Part shown: piece after piece, positions 27,901 through 38,700 of the stretch | Position numbering within the stretch: position 1 is the stretch's first letter | How the letters are laid out: every line of letters starts with the position of its first letter | Assembly (NCBI GenBank): GCA_017562135.1 | Contig: QEYB01001654.1 | Coordinates: forward strand, 124,001 to 188,000 | Direction of reading: 5' to 3' | Length of the DNA stretch: 64,000 nt | DNA from: Dipylidium caninum | Taxonomy: Eukaryota; Platyhelminthes; Cestoda; Cyclophyllidea; Dipylidiidae | Program-made: the position numbers and the translations under genes | Notes under the pieces: model-generated | What the model saw: the letters and a program-made list of their open reading frames with translations, nothing else | The model's database searches: none | What the model was told of the DNA's origin: nothing

Positions 27901-30900
27901 TAAGTGGTCGTTATAAGAATTGAATTGACTGATTCCTTGTATTTTCTTGCTGATCTATGCGGAAATTATTCTGATGAATATATCGTCTTAGGAAATTATT
28001 CTGATGAATATATCGTCTTAGGAGATTTCTATTCTTCTTTATCTCATCGTAGAAGATAGCGCGAAAGCACTTAACCCTATTATCTTTTTATCACCGGTAA
28101 ATAGTCATCTAACTTCACTCTAATTTTGACTCTGTCCACCGCTATTTGTGGCTGCGTCACCCTCCATCTTACAGCTGCGGATTTAAACAAAATCCCCAAG
28201 ATTGTCTTTCACTTCACCCAAAAACTATTTCTAGTATGGTTCTCTTCTCTGTATCAGAGGAGAATCAGATTGGTGGCGGTAGAAAATGACGAGTTGCTTT
28301 CTCGTCTACCGTTTAATTCAAATACCAAACTTAACCGAAGCTAGTCGATTTTCATGAGTATAAGTCGTCCTTTGTCCTTAATTTGAGCTGTGATTTCGCC
28401 ATAGATTGATAAGCGAGTCGCAATTATTTTTCCATTTGGCAGTTAATTCTTCGCACCCTCCCAGTGTGCAAGCAATGCCATCGCCAAGAGTCTCTAAAGT
28501 ACTCCAAAAAAGGCCTCCCAGTCAAGGGTTTTCAACCCCGGGAACACCACTCCGTCAGACGTCCCAATCCATGCTGAGTCAAGCCCTTCCCGGTCAATCA
28601 CCGATCTCCCTTAACCACTTAGCCGTTCATGTGGCGAATCTCAAGTCATTTGACAACAATGGTCTCTACAAGGAATACGAAGCCATTGAGTCAGGAAGTG
28701 GCTTCACGTGGCAACATGCTAATATGGAGTTAAATAAGCCTAAAAATCGGTACGCTAACGTTATTGCCTACGACCATAGTCGAGTGGTTTTGAATCAACT
28801 ACCTGGAGTACCCTGTTCGGACTACATCAATGCCAATTACTTGGACGGTTATCGAAGGCCTAATGCTTACATTGCTACACAGGTAAGAAGTACTGCGTGT
28901 GTGTAATGATTTTGCAATTTCCCAGGTCGAGTGACAAAACTTCTCGTCATTAGTGACGGAGTTATGTGCTTCGTCTGCTTTCCCCGTCTATTTCCCCTAT
29001 ATCCCATAAAAATTCACAGATTAGTTGTTTCTCAGAAATTTAATTTACTTTAGCTCATTTATTACTCATCTGTGTATTTGAAATACAAATCATGTAAAGA
29101 CTGCTTTTATCTAATCTGACCCCTCCGCGTGTATAATCATCGTGATTGTTTCACAAATTTAGTCTAATTTAAGCACTAAATTTATATGGTTGCAAATTCA
29201 TTTTGTTTAATAAGATATTGTTCGTAAAGCATTCACAGGGCAGTAAGTTAAACAATGACCCTGATTTTTACCGTGGGGTTACTGGTGAGACACAATTTAC
29301 TCCGCATTTTGATTCTAGATACAGCAACACCACTTTGCCACCAAAGAACTTTTAGTCAAGTTGCAATCAAAAGAGTAGAATTAGTTGGAATCTAGAAGTT
29401 TTGATGCTTTCCTCGGAGCAAATTTTACCGGTTTTTTATTCAGCCAATGGGGTTGCAGAAATCACAAAAAAACTAGTAAGAAAAATCACTATTAATTTGG
29501 ATCATTTTCGGAGACAGCTAATCGTGTGAGAAAAAGTTCAAATTACTTTGCGGTTAAACATATTGGTGACTAGAGATCCCTTGTTTGCTATTATCTAGGG
29601 TCCGCTTCCTGAAACGTTCGGGGATTTCTGGCGCATGATATGGGAACAGAACGCGAGGGTAATAGTGATGATGACGAAGTTAGAAGAACGTGCTCGCTTA
29701 AAATGCGACCAATACTGGCCCTCACGGGGCACCGAGATCTACCAGATCTATCCCGAGAATGAGCCAAGATCACCTTTGGTTGATTTTACTGCATTTGCTG
29801 TGACTCTTCTTGATGCCACGGACTACGCCTACTATACCATCCGCACCTTCAGCCTACAAAAGGTGGCCCCAATCTCCTCCAATAATGAGTCAATTTCACA
29901 AAATTTTCACACTAGCTGCACAGGTGATCTGGAGAACCTACAGACCTTATCAGAATGTCGACAAATCAAGCAATTTCAATTCACTGCATGGCCAGATTGT
30001 GGGGCCCCCGAGCAGCCACAACCCCTTCTCCTCTTCATTCGCCAAGTCAGTCAACACGCAATATTTTGAGCCAGCAGCAAATTCAGCGGAGACAGGAGAA
30101 TGGCATTCCTGCAAATTCGATGACAAATCTAACTGCTGGCCGCCTCGGTCCCACGGTTGTTCACTGTTCTGCCGGAGTTGGAAGAACGGGTCTGCTTCTA
30201 TCTAACCAATACTTTAATTACATTTTAGTCTTACATTTCTTCATTTATATATGTTGGCTAGTGTTGTAACCCAAACAGCCAGTCAGAGAGATGAGAAATT
30301 AGTGGTATTTCTATAATTAATTGACCTACTACCACGCATAGATCATTTAATTTCGTTTCAGTCGCCTTCAAAGCCAAACATTTTTCACTCAGTCTTGCAC
30401 TGAAAACCCCTGCGAGTCCGTGGGTTTGCCATTTACCGGTTTTTGCGTATTATGAGGGTCATAGTGATGCATGTTGAGAATAGAGTAAAAATGAGCATCG
30501 ATCACCCCTGGTATTCCGCTTTATTGTCTCTGTTCTTCCCCATTTGGGAAATAAGTCATTGTCTGAGCCTCCTGCACTCAGATGCCCTCTCCACCGATAA
30601 ACTTAAGGACTTACTTACCTGTGGAAATTAGTAATATTAACTGTCTTTGTATGAAATGTGCACGAATTATGACATTTAAGTCAGATAACCCACTCGGTTA
30701 GGCGAAAATAGATTGCATTGTCAGGGTTCGGAATGTGTGTGATAACAAACAGCAAATCTAACCTCCCCTTTCCACTCTCCGCCTCTCTTTCTTGGCGTCA
30801 GACCTAATCACGCAAGAAATAAATTATTTCCTGATGTTCAGATTCGTGCAGGAAATGGGAGAAAAAAGCCACCAATTTGGGATCGCGAGATCCGCACCAA

Positions 30901-33900
30901 ATGACGTTCTGAGCCAGCGACCATTAAGCCTACTAGACGCTGATTTTTTGCTACCTTTAATTTCATGCCCTTCTAGTAGGAAAGCATTTTACCTGTTTTC
31001 CTCCTTCCCCTTCGTCAATTGATTCAGATCCACGCACGAGTCTACCCCTCAAAGCATTTCATTACATTGTCCTTTAAAATAATTATTATTTTATGAGAGT
31101 TTATGGCATTATTTCGTGTAAGCTGGGTTCTATTCAACATGCACAGCACGTAAATAGGACATTAACCACTCGTCTTGTCTCTGCTTTTTCAGGCGCCTTC
31201 ATAGTCATAGATTCGCAACAAGAGCGCATCCGAGCAGAAAACACAGTGGACATCTTCGGCGCAGTGAGTAGAATGCGTACTCAGCGCAATTTTATGGTGC
31301 AAACGGAGCAACAGTACGCTTTCCTCTATGAGGTCATGGTGGAGGCAGTACAGTTGATGGGTAGTGAGGTGACTGCCCACAGTCTCTACAATTACGTCAT
31401 GAAGTTGCGACAAACTGCGCCTCTTTCCATGCTCAGCATGTATCTTGGGGACCACTCAACAAGGGGAGCCCTCAAAGCCAATCTTCCAACCAATATCACC
31501 GCCCTGGAATTAGAATTTCAGGTATAGTAAATGGTTCTGGGCGATGGATGTTATGCAACTGCCCGCAACGTTTTGTTTATTTTCCAAGGAAAACAGTATC
31601 TCGTGTACAGTATATTTGGTCGCTTCTTTGGAGTGAAACATTTTACCTAACCTTTCTCATGATCCCTTCGCAGATATGGTCTAATCACATCTTTGTCTTT
31701 TCGACTCAACAAGACAGGTACTCGGCTTCTAAATGCTTTGTGTTCAAAGGATTGAGATGACGGATATTGTGCACTTAGCCATCACACTGGCGTGCACTAC
31801 TGACAATGGCATGCCTTTGATCAGTTAACATGATCTACGTTTTTGCAAGATTATGCTCTAAAGAATTGGGTGTTATATGTAAATCAGTTGTTTGATACCC
31901 CCAATTTCTATTAATCCTCGCCACACTCGATTCCCAAAAAAGTTTCTTGGAAATTAGACTCAACTGTTCCCCATGTTTCCCCTTTCCTGTCACTTTAACA
32001 ACTTCCTTTAAAAAAATGATATTAAAAAGTCATCATACTGGCAGATCAGGAAATTGAGGTGTGATACCTTCAGTCTTTTATTTAAATGCTTTGTAAGCAG
32101 ACACTCCTGATATTCACCTGATAGCTAGAGTCCTTCTACCATTTTATTACAATATTTGGTACGAGTCAACTAGGTCAAACCATGCGAGAAGACTAACAAT
32201 TCTTCTCACACGTTTATGCTGTGAGGGCATCAGGTTACCACAGTCTGTATTTATTTAAAGAGGCACCCATAAGTAAGGGCACCTATCAGCGCGATATTGC
32301 GGATCGTGTTACGCTAGTTTGGAATATGAGAAATGGTAATAAATTGCAAGCGTTTCAGTGTCACCAAACGGAGGCTGGAAGGAGGAAACGCGATTGTGGA
32401 AGTCTCGTATAAGTCTGACGCGGGCTGAGATTTTGTGTAACAGCCTCGGGCCTCTGCGATTTAAGCATATATGAATAACTTGTGTCAAGATGTGGCTCGG
32501 TAAGAGTTTAGCTGCGTATTTCGCATTGTAAAGTGGCAAAAGTGAGGAAATTCCACCAAATTACAGTCTGCGGCAGAATTCATTATCATCAAGATCCGAT
32601 TTGATTATGCAAAACAAATTAAATCAGAACCTCCGTATGGAGGAATGTTCCCATGCAAATTAAATTAACTCGTATTTACTGTGCAAAAGAGCGCTCGTTT
32701 TTTACAAAACATGAATAAATGTAGCAAATTGGGTGTGCAGGACACCGAACTAATACCCATCTGGTAAAAATAATGATGTGTAATGCACAAATTGGTAGTT
32801 TGAGATTTAATAAGAAACTTGTGTGGTCTGCTAAGGCATCCATTCACCTACAAAAAAGTTGCTTTAATGGCATTAAGAGGAAGGCCGGCTTGCCGACTGC
32901 AAGTACATTTGGACCAAAATCTGTGATTCGAGTAACATCAAGACAAACAAAGACTTTGTGTTTTTCAAAGGACGTATGTACCAAGCAATTTTGCCACTAT
33001 CTTTAGCCGTTTTCATCTATCTAGATTTGAAGTTACTTAATTTATTATACTCTTATTTTAGCTTTATTCGCCACTTTGCATGTGACTGTAAGTGACACTC
33101 GCCACGTAGGAGATACGAGGCTCTGTCATTTTCTAAAAAGATGAACTCTCACTCAAAGTGGCTTAATGACATTTGGGACAACCATTCACCTAAAGGCATA
33201 TATGAAAAATTAAACGTGGCAGACTGGTAATTAGGTTACGCTAACGGCCTCAGTCCTATCTAAAGTTGTACCAGAGGAGGGATAGGCTTGTATTGGTGAA
33301 GAGTTCGGGATAATGTGTAATTACTCTTGAGCACAAAAAAAGTGTAGCAAATTACTCTCTGGCTAGTTGTTGTTTAAGAAGAGCAGAGTTGACAATTTGA
33401 ATATGTCCAATAATTTGTGTGAGAATTAGGGGCACACACCAGGGTAAGATAACGTGTAGAATCAACAATTTTTCATTACAATTCCCAGATTACTGATTAT
33501 AACCAAATGAGATAATGGAGCTCGGCAGTATTAGCATCCATCTATTCTGGTTACGGAGGCCCGGACCAAACCGGTTGGAGGTGGTTTACGCAATGGGCTG
33601 AACTCATTGCGGCAAATACGGAAGGAAGTTGCACTGTAATATGCCGCAGTCTGGATCTGTACTGACTTACATTTCCCATTCGAATAATACCAATACTATT
33701 TTTTTCCCTCCCCTTGAAGGTGTGTATAAGATCATTTAGGATTATTTATTAGGGGTCTTTACCACATTAATTCTTCTACTCTAACCTGTGTTTCCCCCAA
33801 AAACATCGTATGAAATACTGTTTCTCTGTTGAGAACAGAAGCGCCTTTTTGAGGATAAATGTATATCAACTTGAAATATACACTGACTCTGAGGGAGTGC

Positions 33901-34792
33901 AATCATCTCGAATTTGCTGTTTTCCAGAGGGTCTCACTGAATCTGCAGTTATTTGCTCAATGCACCAGTGCGCTCCTCCCTGAAAATCGCAATAAGAATC
34001 GACTTGACTCCGTCCTTCCATATGAATACAATCGAGTTATCCTGTCAACATTGCGGGGTATAGAGGGCGCCGATTACATAAACGCCAGTTTTGTTGACGG
34101 CTATTGGCACGAACGGGCTTACATCGCTACCCAGGCCCCATTAGCAAGCACGGCTAAGGACTTTTGGCGCATGGTGTGGGAGCACAACTCCCCAATCATT
34201 GTGATGTTATGTCAAGTAGTTGAAAACGGAAGAGAACAATGCTTTCAGTATTGGCCTTCAGAACGTTCGCAACGCTATGAACAATTTCTCGTTGAACCCA
34301 TGGTGGAATACAATATGCCCAGCTTTATTCTACGTGAATTCCGCATTACCGATACGCAGGATGCCCAATCGCGAACACTACGGCAGTTTCAATTTTCCGA
34401 TTGGCCGGATAACGGGATCCCCATCTCCAGATCTGCTGAAACCCTCATTGAGCTTATCTCCCAGGTACACAAAACTCAAGCTCAATTCGGCCAAGATGGT
34501 CCCATCACCGTACACTGCAGGTAAGCAAAATTTAAAAACCGCACTTAGTTGAACCCAGTTTTTACGGGGACCTAATGATTCGTGGTTAAATCAACATTTT
34601 AGTGCCGGTGCTGGTCGTACAGGGGTATTCATTGCCCTAAGTATTCTTCTGGAAAGGATGAGATGTGAAGGTGTCGTGGACCTACTGTTAACGACACGGC
34701 TCCTGCGATTGCAGCGATGTCATATGATTGAGGACGAGAGTCAATATGCCTTCTGTTACACTGTACTTCTGGAATTTCTTGCCTCCTTTTAG
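925..34792 (+). CDS. LAR: LAR-type receptor protein tyrosine phosphatase (5' partial)
   Basis: This is a type IIa receptor tyrosine phosphatase: an adhesion receptor that couples extracellular ligands to dephosphorylation of cytoplasmic phosphotyrosine, known in animals for axon guidance and synapse formation. Exons: 925-1227, 1898-2116, 3350-3469, 4389-4652, 4938-5300, 5559-5653, 7419-7611, 11705-12013, 13881-14192, 17547-17639, 18179-18294, 19150-19330, 19520-20007, 20569-20872, 22062-22243, 22430-22690, 23232-23611, 24626-24783, 25161-25187, 28443-28882, 29599-30045, 30075-30189, 31193-31521, 33928-34520, 34603-34792. Phases agree at all junctions and the total closes on the TAG at 34790-34792 (about 2,160 codons). 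The domain order Ig x3, FN3 x7, transmembrane helix, D1, D2 is diagnostic of LAR/PTPRD/PTPRS. No signal peptide is encoded, so the first exon(s) lie upstream or in 1-924. Most ectodomain junctions are phase 1, as usual for shuffled extracellular modules. The family assignment is secure; individual splice sites are inferred. Confidence 0.96.
1380..1690. other. GC-rich island in LAR intron, possible dispersed repeat
   Basis: This part of the intron between the Ig1 and Ig2 exons is visibly richer in G and C than its flanks (CCCGGG, GCCCGCCGAGG, GCGCGGGTC). The abrupt composition change suggests an inserted mobile-element fragment, but no terminal repeats or target-site duplication were found. 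Confidence 0.3.
2117..3349 (+). other. LAR intron splitting Ig2
   Basis: Starts GTACGT and ends with TAG before 3350. It is AT-rich. I see no credible exon or element inside; a 62-codon open frame at 2914-3102 has no flanking splice logic. Confidence 0.75.
3470..4388 (+). other. LAR intron with non-canonical GC donor
   Basis: The exon ends AAAG and the intron opens GCAAGT, the classic GC-AG donor context. The acceptor is TTCACAG at 4382-4388. The GC site keeps phase 1 into Ig3, giving Lys-Asp-Thr-Phe. The only nearby GT (3474) would shift frame and reach a stop. Confidence 0.8.
5654..7418 (+). other. LAR intron splitting FN2
   Basis: Begins GTGCGT and ends TGTCAG. AT-rich; no supported exon or element seen. 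Confidence 0.75.
7803..7844. repeat. Direct tandem duplication of a 21-bp unit
   Basis: Two exact, adjacent copies (7803-7823 and 7824-7844), each starting GGTCTTCG and ending CTTTTA. Intronic. Confidence 0.95.
11416..11453. repeat. Direct tandem duplication of a 19-bp unit
   Basis: Two adjacent copies built around TCTAACCAAGAGA with a flanking T-run, offset by 19 bp. Intronic, just upstream of the FN3 exon at 11705. Confidence 0.92.
12014..13880 (+). other. LAR intron between FN3 and FN4
   Basis: Begins GTAAGT and ends TTTTTCAG. It includes short CA- and TA-rich runs near 12248-12275. No exon supported. Confidence 0.75.
14193..17546 (+). other. 3.4-kb LAR intron splitting FN4
   Basis: Begins GTGAGT and ends TCTTAG. 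Open frames at 14732-15084 and 16994-17269 lack splice support, and the phase-1 junction across this intron already rebuilds FN4. A locally GC-richer patch lies at about 16590-16760. Confidence 0.75.
20873..22061 (+). other. LAR intron after FN7
   Basis: Begins GTAAGC and ends TTTCAG. It contains a short CTACT-type run near 21105-21122. No exon seen. Confidence 0.75.
22062..23611 (+). other. LAR membrane-proximal region, RLRR site and transmembrane helix
   Basis: Three exons (22062-22243, 22430-22690, 23232-23611) encode the divergent region between FN7 and the membrane. Codons 22550-22561 read R-L-R-R followed by Ser, matching the R-X-K/R-R furin consensus; LAR receptors are known to be cleaved by a furin-type protease at an equivalent place into two non-covalently held subunits. 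The acidic linker before the membrane (DKGDEYEDS) is followed by one hydrophobic helix at about 23532-23609 ([20 protein letters not shown]), then basic residues RRRPKQQR in the next exon, as expected for a type I receptor. Confidence 0.88.
25161..25187 (+). other. 27-nt microexon in the LAR cytoplasmic juxtamembrane segment
   Basis: The sequence between TTGCAG and GTGAGT is 27 nt, phase 1 on both sides, and adds nine codons (about DYITDSTVP) between the transmembrane-flanking exon (24626-24783) and the D1 exon (28443). Its length is a multiple of three and phases are symmetric, so it can be included or skipped without changing frame. Vertebrate LAR genes also use small alternative exons, including one in the juxtamembrane region. 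The exon adds a Tyr and several Ser/Thr; regulation by phosphorylation would be speculation. Confidence 0.7.
25188..28442 (+). other. 3.3-kb LAR intron before D1
   Basis: Begins GTGAGT and ends TTGGCAG. It contains an exact 30-bp tandem duplication at 27961-28020. Open frames at 25644-25859 and 28126-28344 lack splice support. Confidence 0.75.
27961..28020. repeat. Exact 30-bp tandem duplication
   Basis: Two identical adjacent 30-bp units (27961-27990 and 27991-28020), each starting GGAAATTATT and ending TCGTCTTA. Intronic, about 420 bp upstream of the first D1 exon. Confidence 0.97.
28443..31521 (+). other. LAR phosphatase domain D1 (catalytic)
   Basis: Exons 28443-28882, 29599-30045, 30075-30189 and 31193-31521. 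Landmarks: the pTyr loop [29 protein letters not shown], the WPD loop (Trp at 29989, AWPDCGAP), the signature [11 protein letters not shown] with catalytic Cys at 30165-30167, and the Q-loop [12 protein letters not shown]. All catalytic residues are present, so D1 should be active. Compared with human LAR, D1 has three extra segments: about 15 residues after SRGTE, about 25 before the WPD strand, and a Gln/Asn-rich stretch before the signature. Reading through 30045-30075 needs a 29-nt (or 32-nt) intron; without it the frame stops at 30067-30069. Confidence 0.92.
30046..30074 (+). other. Ultra-short intron inside D1 (29 nt, or 32 nt with the next AG)
   Basis: The frame that encodes the WPD loop runs into TGA at 30067-30069, while the catalytic signature lies in another frame. 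A GTCAGT donor at 30046 and AG acceptors at 30073-30074 or 30076-30077 are both phase 0 and join the two frames exactly. Such a short intron is unusual. An indel is the alternative, but there is no long homopolymer here to invite a sequencing error. Confidence 0.6.
31522..33927 (+). other. 2.4-kb LAR intron between D1 and D2
   Basis: Begins GTATAG and ends TTCCAG. The open frames inside (for example 32221-32412 and 32773-33006) have no conserved motif or splice support. Confidence 0.75.
33928..34792 (+). other. LAR phosphatase domain D2
   Basis: Exons 33928-34520 and 34603-34792, separated by an 82-nt intron that splits the signature Cys loop. Landmarks: [35 protein letters not shown] (Asp codon 34408-34410), VHC then SAGAGRTG (Cys at 34516-34518), and MIEDESQY at the Q-loop. 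The C-X5-R signature is intact. The pTyr-loop Tyr is Leu, as in vertebrate LAR D2, but the WPD aspartate is present where vertebrate LAR D2 has Glu. The Q-loop Gln-Thr is replaced by Glu-Asp. The domain ends LEFLASF and a stop, the normal LAR C-terminal position. Confidence 0.93.
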
Positions 34793-34938
34793 CATTGATG
34801 AGTTTAACGAACCTCCTAATCCCTTGATCCCCCTACCCCCGATCTGCTACCCACCGTCTCCGTAACATTCCGATTGCGTTCGACTGTTCATATCTACACT
34901 TACATGGTTTAGGCAATTGATTTCATTTTTTCCGACAG

Positions 34939-35231
34939 ATTTTGTGGATCCTCCCTGAGGTATGTAGATGACCCCATCAGATACAACGAATATCGGCTGT
35001 TTGATTGTCGCCACTTTGTTTCACCCCTGAAGTACCTCATGACAATGGGACCGTGGCATGAAAAATTAATGGTGAGTAATAAAACCAAAAAACGGCACGC
35101 ATTAGACTACTTTCATTTAAAATAGCCATAAATCAGGGCGAATTTAGGCCAATCCGTCACTTCTACTTGACGCCCTGTCAACGTATTCAGCAGAAAGCGG
35201 TGACCATAAAGCTCGTATCTTATGTCCCTAG
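34939..35231 (+). CDS. Candidate alternative 3'-terminal exons of LAR (34939-35071 and 35148-35231)
   Basis: Exon 34939-35071 follows a strong polypyrimidine acceptor (TTTTTTCCGACAG) and ends at a GTGAGT donor. Exon 35148-35231 follows TTTAG and ends with TAG at 35229-35231. Together they hold 71 uninterrupted codons (contains YVDDPIRYNEYRLFDC and GPWHEKLM). There is no start codon near the front. The first exon needs an incoming phase of 2, which is exactly how LAR exon 33928-34520 ends, so skipping 34603-34792 would give HC-R-FCGSS in place of [10 protein letters not shown]. This would yield a receptor with a broken D2. The alternative is terminal exons of an unrelated gene; no homolog is recognised. 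An AATAAA at 35440-35445 follows. Confidence 0.42.
35078..35083 (+). other. Possible polyadenylation signal for LAR
   Basis: First AATAAA after the canonical LAR stop (286 nt downstream). Further plus-strand AATAAA motifs lie at 35440-35445 and 35687-35692. The multiplicity would suit alternative 3' ends. Confidence 0.4.
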
Positions 35232-35399
35232 TTTATGCCGTTGCTCAGTTGAGATCAAAAAATGCGTCGTCATCGAGCAGATTCTATTTCACTACACTTT
35301 AAGGTGTTTACTAGCGAGACAGGAAGCGCTTCTATACCACTAACCCAGTTCTTAAATAGGTGATGTTTACCAAAAGAAATAACACTGACTGTAATTGGA

Positions 35400-35411
35400 G
35401 GGGGGGGGGGG
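35400..35411. repeat. Poly-G run (12 G)
   Basis: Twelve consecutive G in otherwise AT-rich intergenic sequence between the LAR and REXO1 3' ends. Confidence 0.9.
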
Positions 35412-35777
35412 CTTGATGACGAAACATGAATCAACCTAGAATAAACTGGCCCTACCAAGTCCGCCTTTGTTTTATATTGCTGGGAGTGCTTACGTAGGAA
35501 ATGTGACAAGTCAAGACGTTTAACTAATCATATTCAGGTCGGCAGCGTTATCACCTACTGAAATACGACAGGTAGTTGAATTTAATCGTGAGTTAATCCC
35601 ACCCTTCGCCAAAGAATCGTACTGAACAGGATCGAGATGACATTTGCCACCCTAATAACGTCCCATGGACTTACATTTGGAGTGAAAATAAAAAGTATAC
35701 TGTGGAAATCTACAAAAAGCGGATATACAGGGAGAAAAGGAAAGAGCAAGCGGAGAACAGGGGTCTAACACGTCGCA

Positions 35778-38700
35778 CTAGGGCGCGTTACTCCGCATCT
35801 TCTTCCGCAACAACTCCTTAACCTTCTTTTGCATTAGACACATACAGGTAACTGCGTCTTCCTTGCTATCATGTCCAATTTCTACAAAAGAAGTCATACA
35901 AAGGACTCAGTACACGGTTCAGCAAAACACCTTCCCTGATAACAAAAAGTATCAACACATATTTACATGATTTAAGGCAAAAAAAATTCGCTCACCGTCA
36001 TTTTGGATGATTCGTGCCAAATACTCACTGGCAATTGATCGCAGTGCTCGTTTATAAGGCAAACCTCGTCGGTGAGGAAACACGAGCGAGGTGTCGACTA
36101 CTTTACTGTGAATGAACTATAAGGCATGACAAGAGGAATTCTAACGACGCATCCCTGCCTCCACGATTAAGTATATTTAAAATAGTTGGCGAAGACAGAT
36201 GTAACTACTCGCATCTAGGTTTAACAAATATGAGTAATGGCTCCAATATAGTAGTCGTACGATTTCTTAATCAAAGCAACAAAATAACCATGAATACACA
36301 AGGATATTTGTGAGGCTCTTATTCACCACAATCGTGAAGATTCTTAGATTTACCAATTAATGGAAAAAACACATTTACAAAAAGCACTTGGGCTACTATA
36401 ATTTAATAGGTGAAAAAATCTATTAATGTGGTAAAACCTGGCATAATTGCCAACACATGTAATTTATTTTTCCTAAAGTATTAAACTGGCGATTCACCTT
36501 GAGGGCCGTGAGGTCGTTTTCAAGACTGTGACCAATAAGGATAGTATCCTCGTCCCAAAGTTGCAAAAGTTCCATTTGCACATCGGTAATTTGCAACTGC
36601 GAAGCCTCCAATTGTTCAATCGAAAGTCCGGAGAAGCGTGTATTTGGATCGATGATGGGATTAAGGGGACGAATTATCCTATCTATAACTGTGTTCAAAT
36701 TCACGTCTATCACTGTAACACGGGCCAATTCGTAGCTAAAGGGAAAGTCGGGTACCTGTGAGTGTGCTCATTTTGCTCTCCATCATCTACCTTTTACCAT
36801 TATTGTAACGAGATTTCATCCCCGCAACTTTCCGAGGAATGCCTCAAGGGACAATTATAGTAAACGGTGATAAGGTCGGGAAAAAAAGTGAAAAACAAAA
36901 CGAGATCGTGTTACTACTTAAGGTTCACTTCGCGAATGTTGACATTAGGAGGTTCGAAATGAAATCCGGTGAATTTTTTCCAATGAATAGACCAGAGGAA
37001 GTAAAAGTTTCATAGGAAAAAAATTACTTTACACAAACTATGTTTGAGAACGTTCAAAAACAAAGAAAAATGAGATAATCCGGTGGGTAGTGAAGGCGAT
37101 GACCAAGTGTACACAAAAGAAGTTAACAAGCTAAAGTACCCACGACACCATCCTATTCCTAAACGGAGCAGCATGTAATACAGTAGCTAAGTAAAAATAC
37201 TTACCCGCCGGTGGTATAGACCATTTCACAATCGAGAGAGTAAACATTCACACGATCGGGAGAATTGTCCAAGGCGGGAGGGAGAGTGACTAAGTACCCC
37301 TCTAGGTCACACCATCTGTTTGTATCGTTCACATGACCACACGGAGAGACTTGACAACCTTCCTGTCCACTCTCAGCATGGCAACAAGTATAATGTAAAT
37401 CGAAGCCCGAGCCGAGTACTAAAAAAGCAACCAAGTTTGATAACCATAACATTGTCTTGCTCCAATAATCAGCTATTTGAATAATATAAATTCAATTCCT
37501 CCTGCCATTGAGTGTTGAGTTTACCTTACTATCCTGGTGTTCCTCACGATTTTGCTCAAAAAATGGAAAAAATCTATTCTCAGATTATTTGGCCAGTTTT
37601 ATTCCCAAGAAAACCCACCAATATTATTAAAATATCCCCAATGGAGAAAGGTGACTTACCTCTTCGCCGCACAGCTTTGCCCCAGTGATACACACATCCA
37701 GTTTTTACAACCGCCATTCCAAATTTATCAACTTCATAGGCTTTTCCACATCGTCTACAAAAGCGCTTATTGGCTAAAAATACGGAAAGTGATATCGTGA
37801 TCAGTCCTGAAAAACTGCTACTATGGAAAAAAAATCAAAGTTAGCGCTAAATACGCTCAAAACTAATCAGAGGTCGTACTTTTGTAAGCTTCCACAGCAT
37901 CTTTCTGATCGGTAGGAACGAATATGACTGCCCTCCCACGAGGTGCATCCTTTGAGTTATCAGGTCTGGGGAACATGTTATTAACCAGATCCCTTTCGGT
38001 TAAGAGAAATGTTTTTAACTCCTTGTAAAACGCTGGACCTGATAAAGAAGAAATCTAGAGAGTGAAGTGTTTAATAGCCCGAGATTGATGCAACAAAGAA
38101 CACTGTACGAGGTACGAGATTAAATGTATATTTTTATGTGAATAACAGATATCCACTATGTGTAAGCAATTTAAAACAGGGCAGCGGTAAATTGGAAATA
38201 AAAAAAAAGATTAGTGATGCTGGACTTGTTAAAACTATTAATACAGCAAGAGTGACGCAAACTTGGAATCAATGTACATCTACTTTAGTCTCACCTCTGA
38301 CCATTTCATCGAAGTCCTGTTCAAATGAGTCATCAATTTTAGGTGGTATAGGATCCCTACTACTTTGAGAAGACGGTCGCACTGGAGTGACAACGTAAGT
38401 AGGATGAGAATTAAACGTTTTCAGGCAGTTAATAACAGAATGAAGATATGCGTGACGGTTCTGGGCCTTATCGTGACATGCTTGCTCCTCTCGCAAAGCC
38501 TGTAATGAAAAAATGTGATAAACAAAGTTACTCATTTAGGAAAAAGCAGAAACAGACCTAATCATACCATTCCATAGGCTTCAGAAGCAGAACCACAAAT
38601 CCTTATGCAGGCTTCGATAAATTGATCAAGGTAGCGTTTGCGGATAGGCATAGGAATTTTTCTGCTCGGTCGTAGTGGACTTTTAGGCCGTGTATGGGGT

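Noticed and set aside
29890..29930. Possible intron removing the Ser/Asn-rich insertion before the D1 WPD loop
   Set aside because: A GT donor near AAAAG and an AG near GCACAG exist, but their phases differ, so splicing them would break the frame; the insertion is treated as coding.
32773..33006. 77-codon plus-strand frame between D1 and D2
   Set aside because: D1 and D2 join directly in phase 0 from 31521 to 33928, so no exon is needed here.
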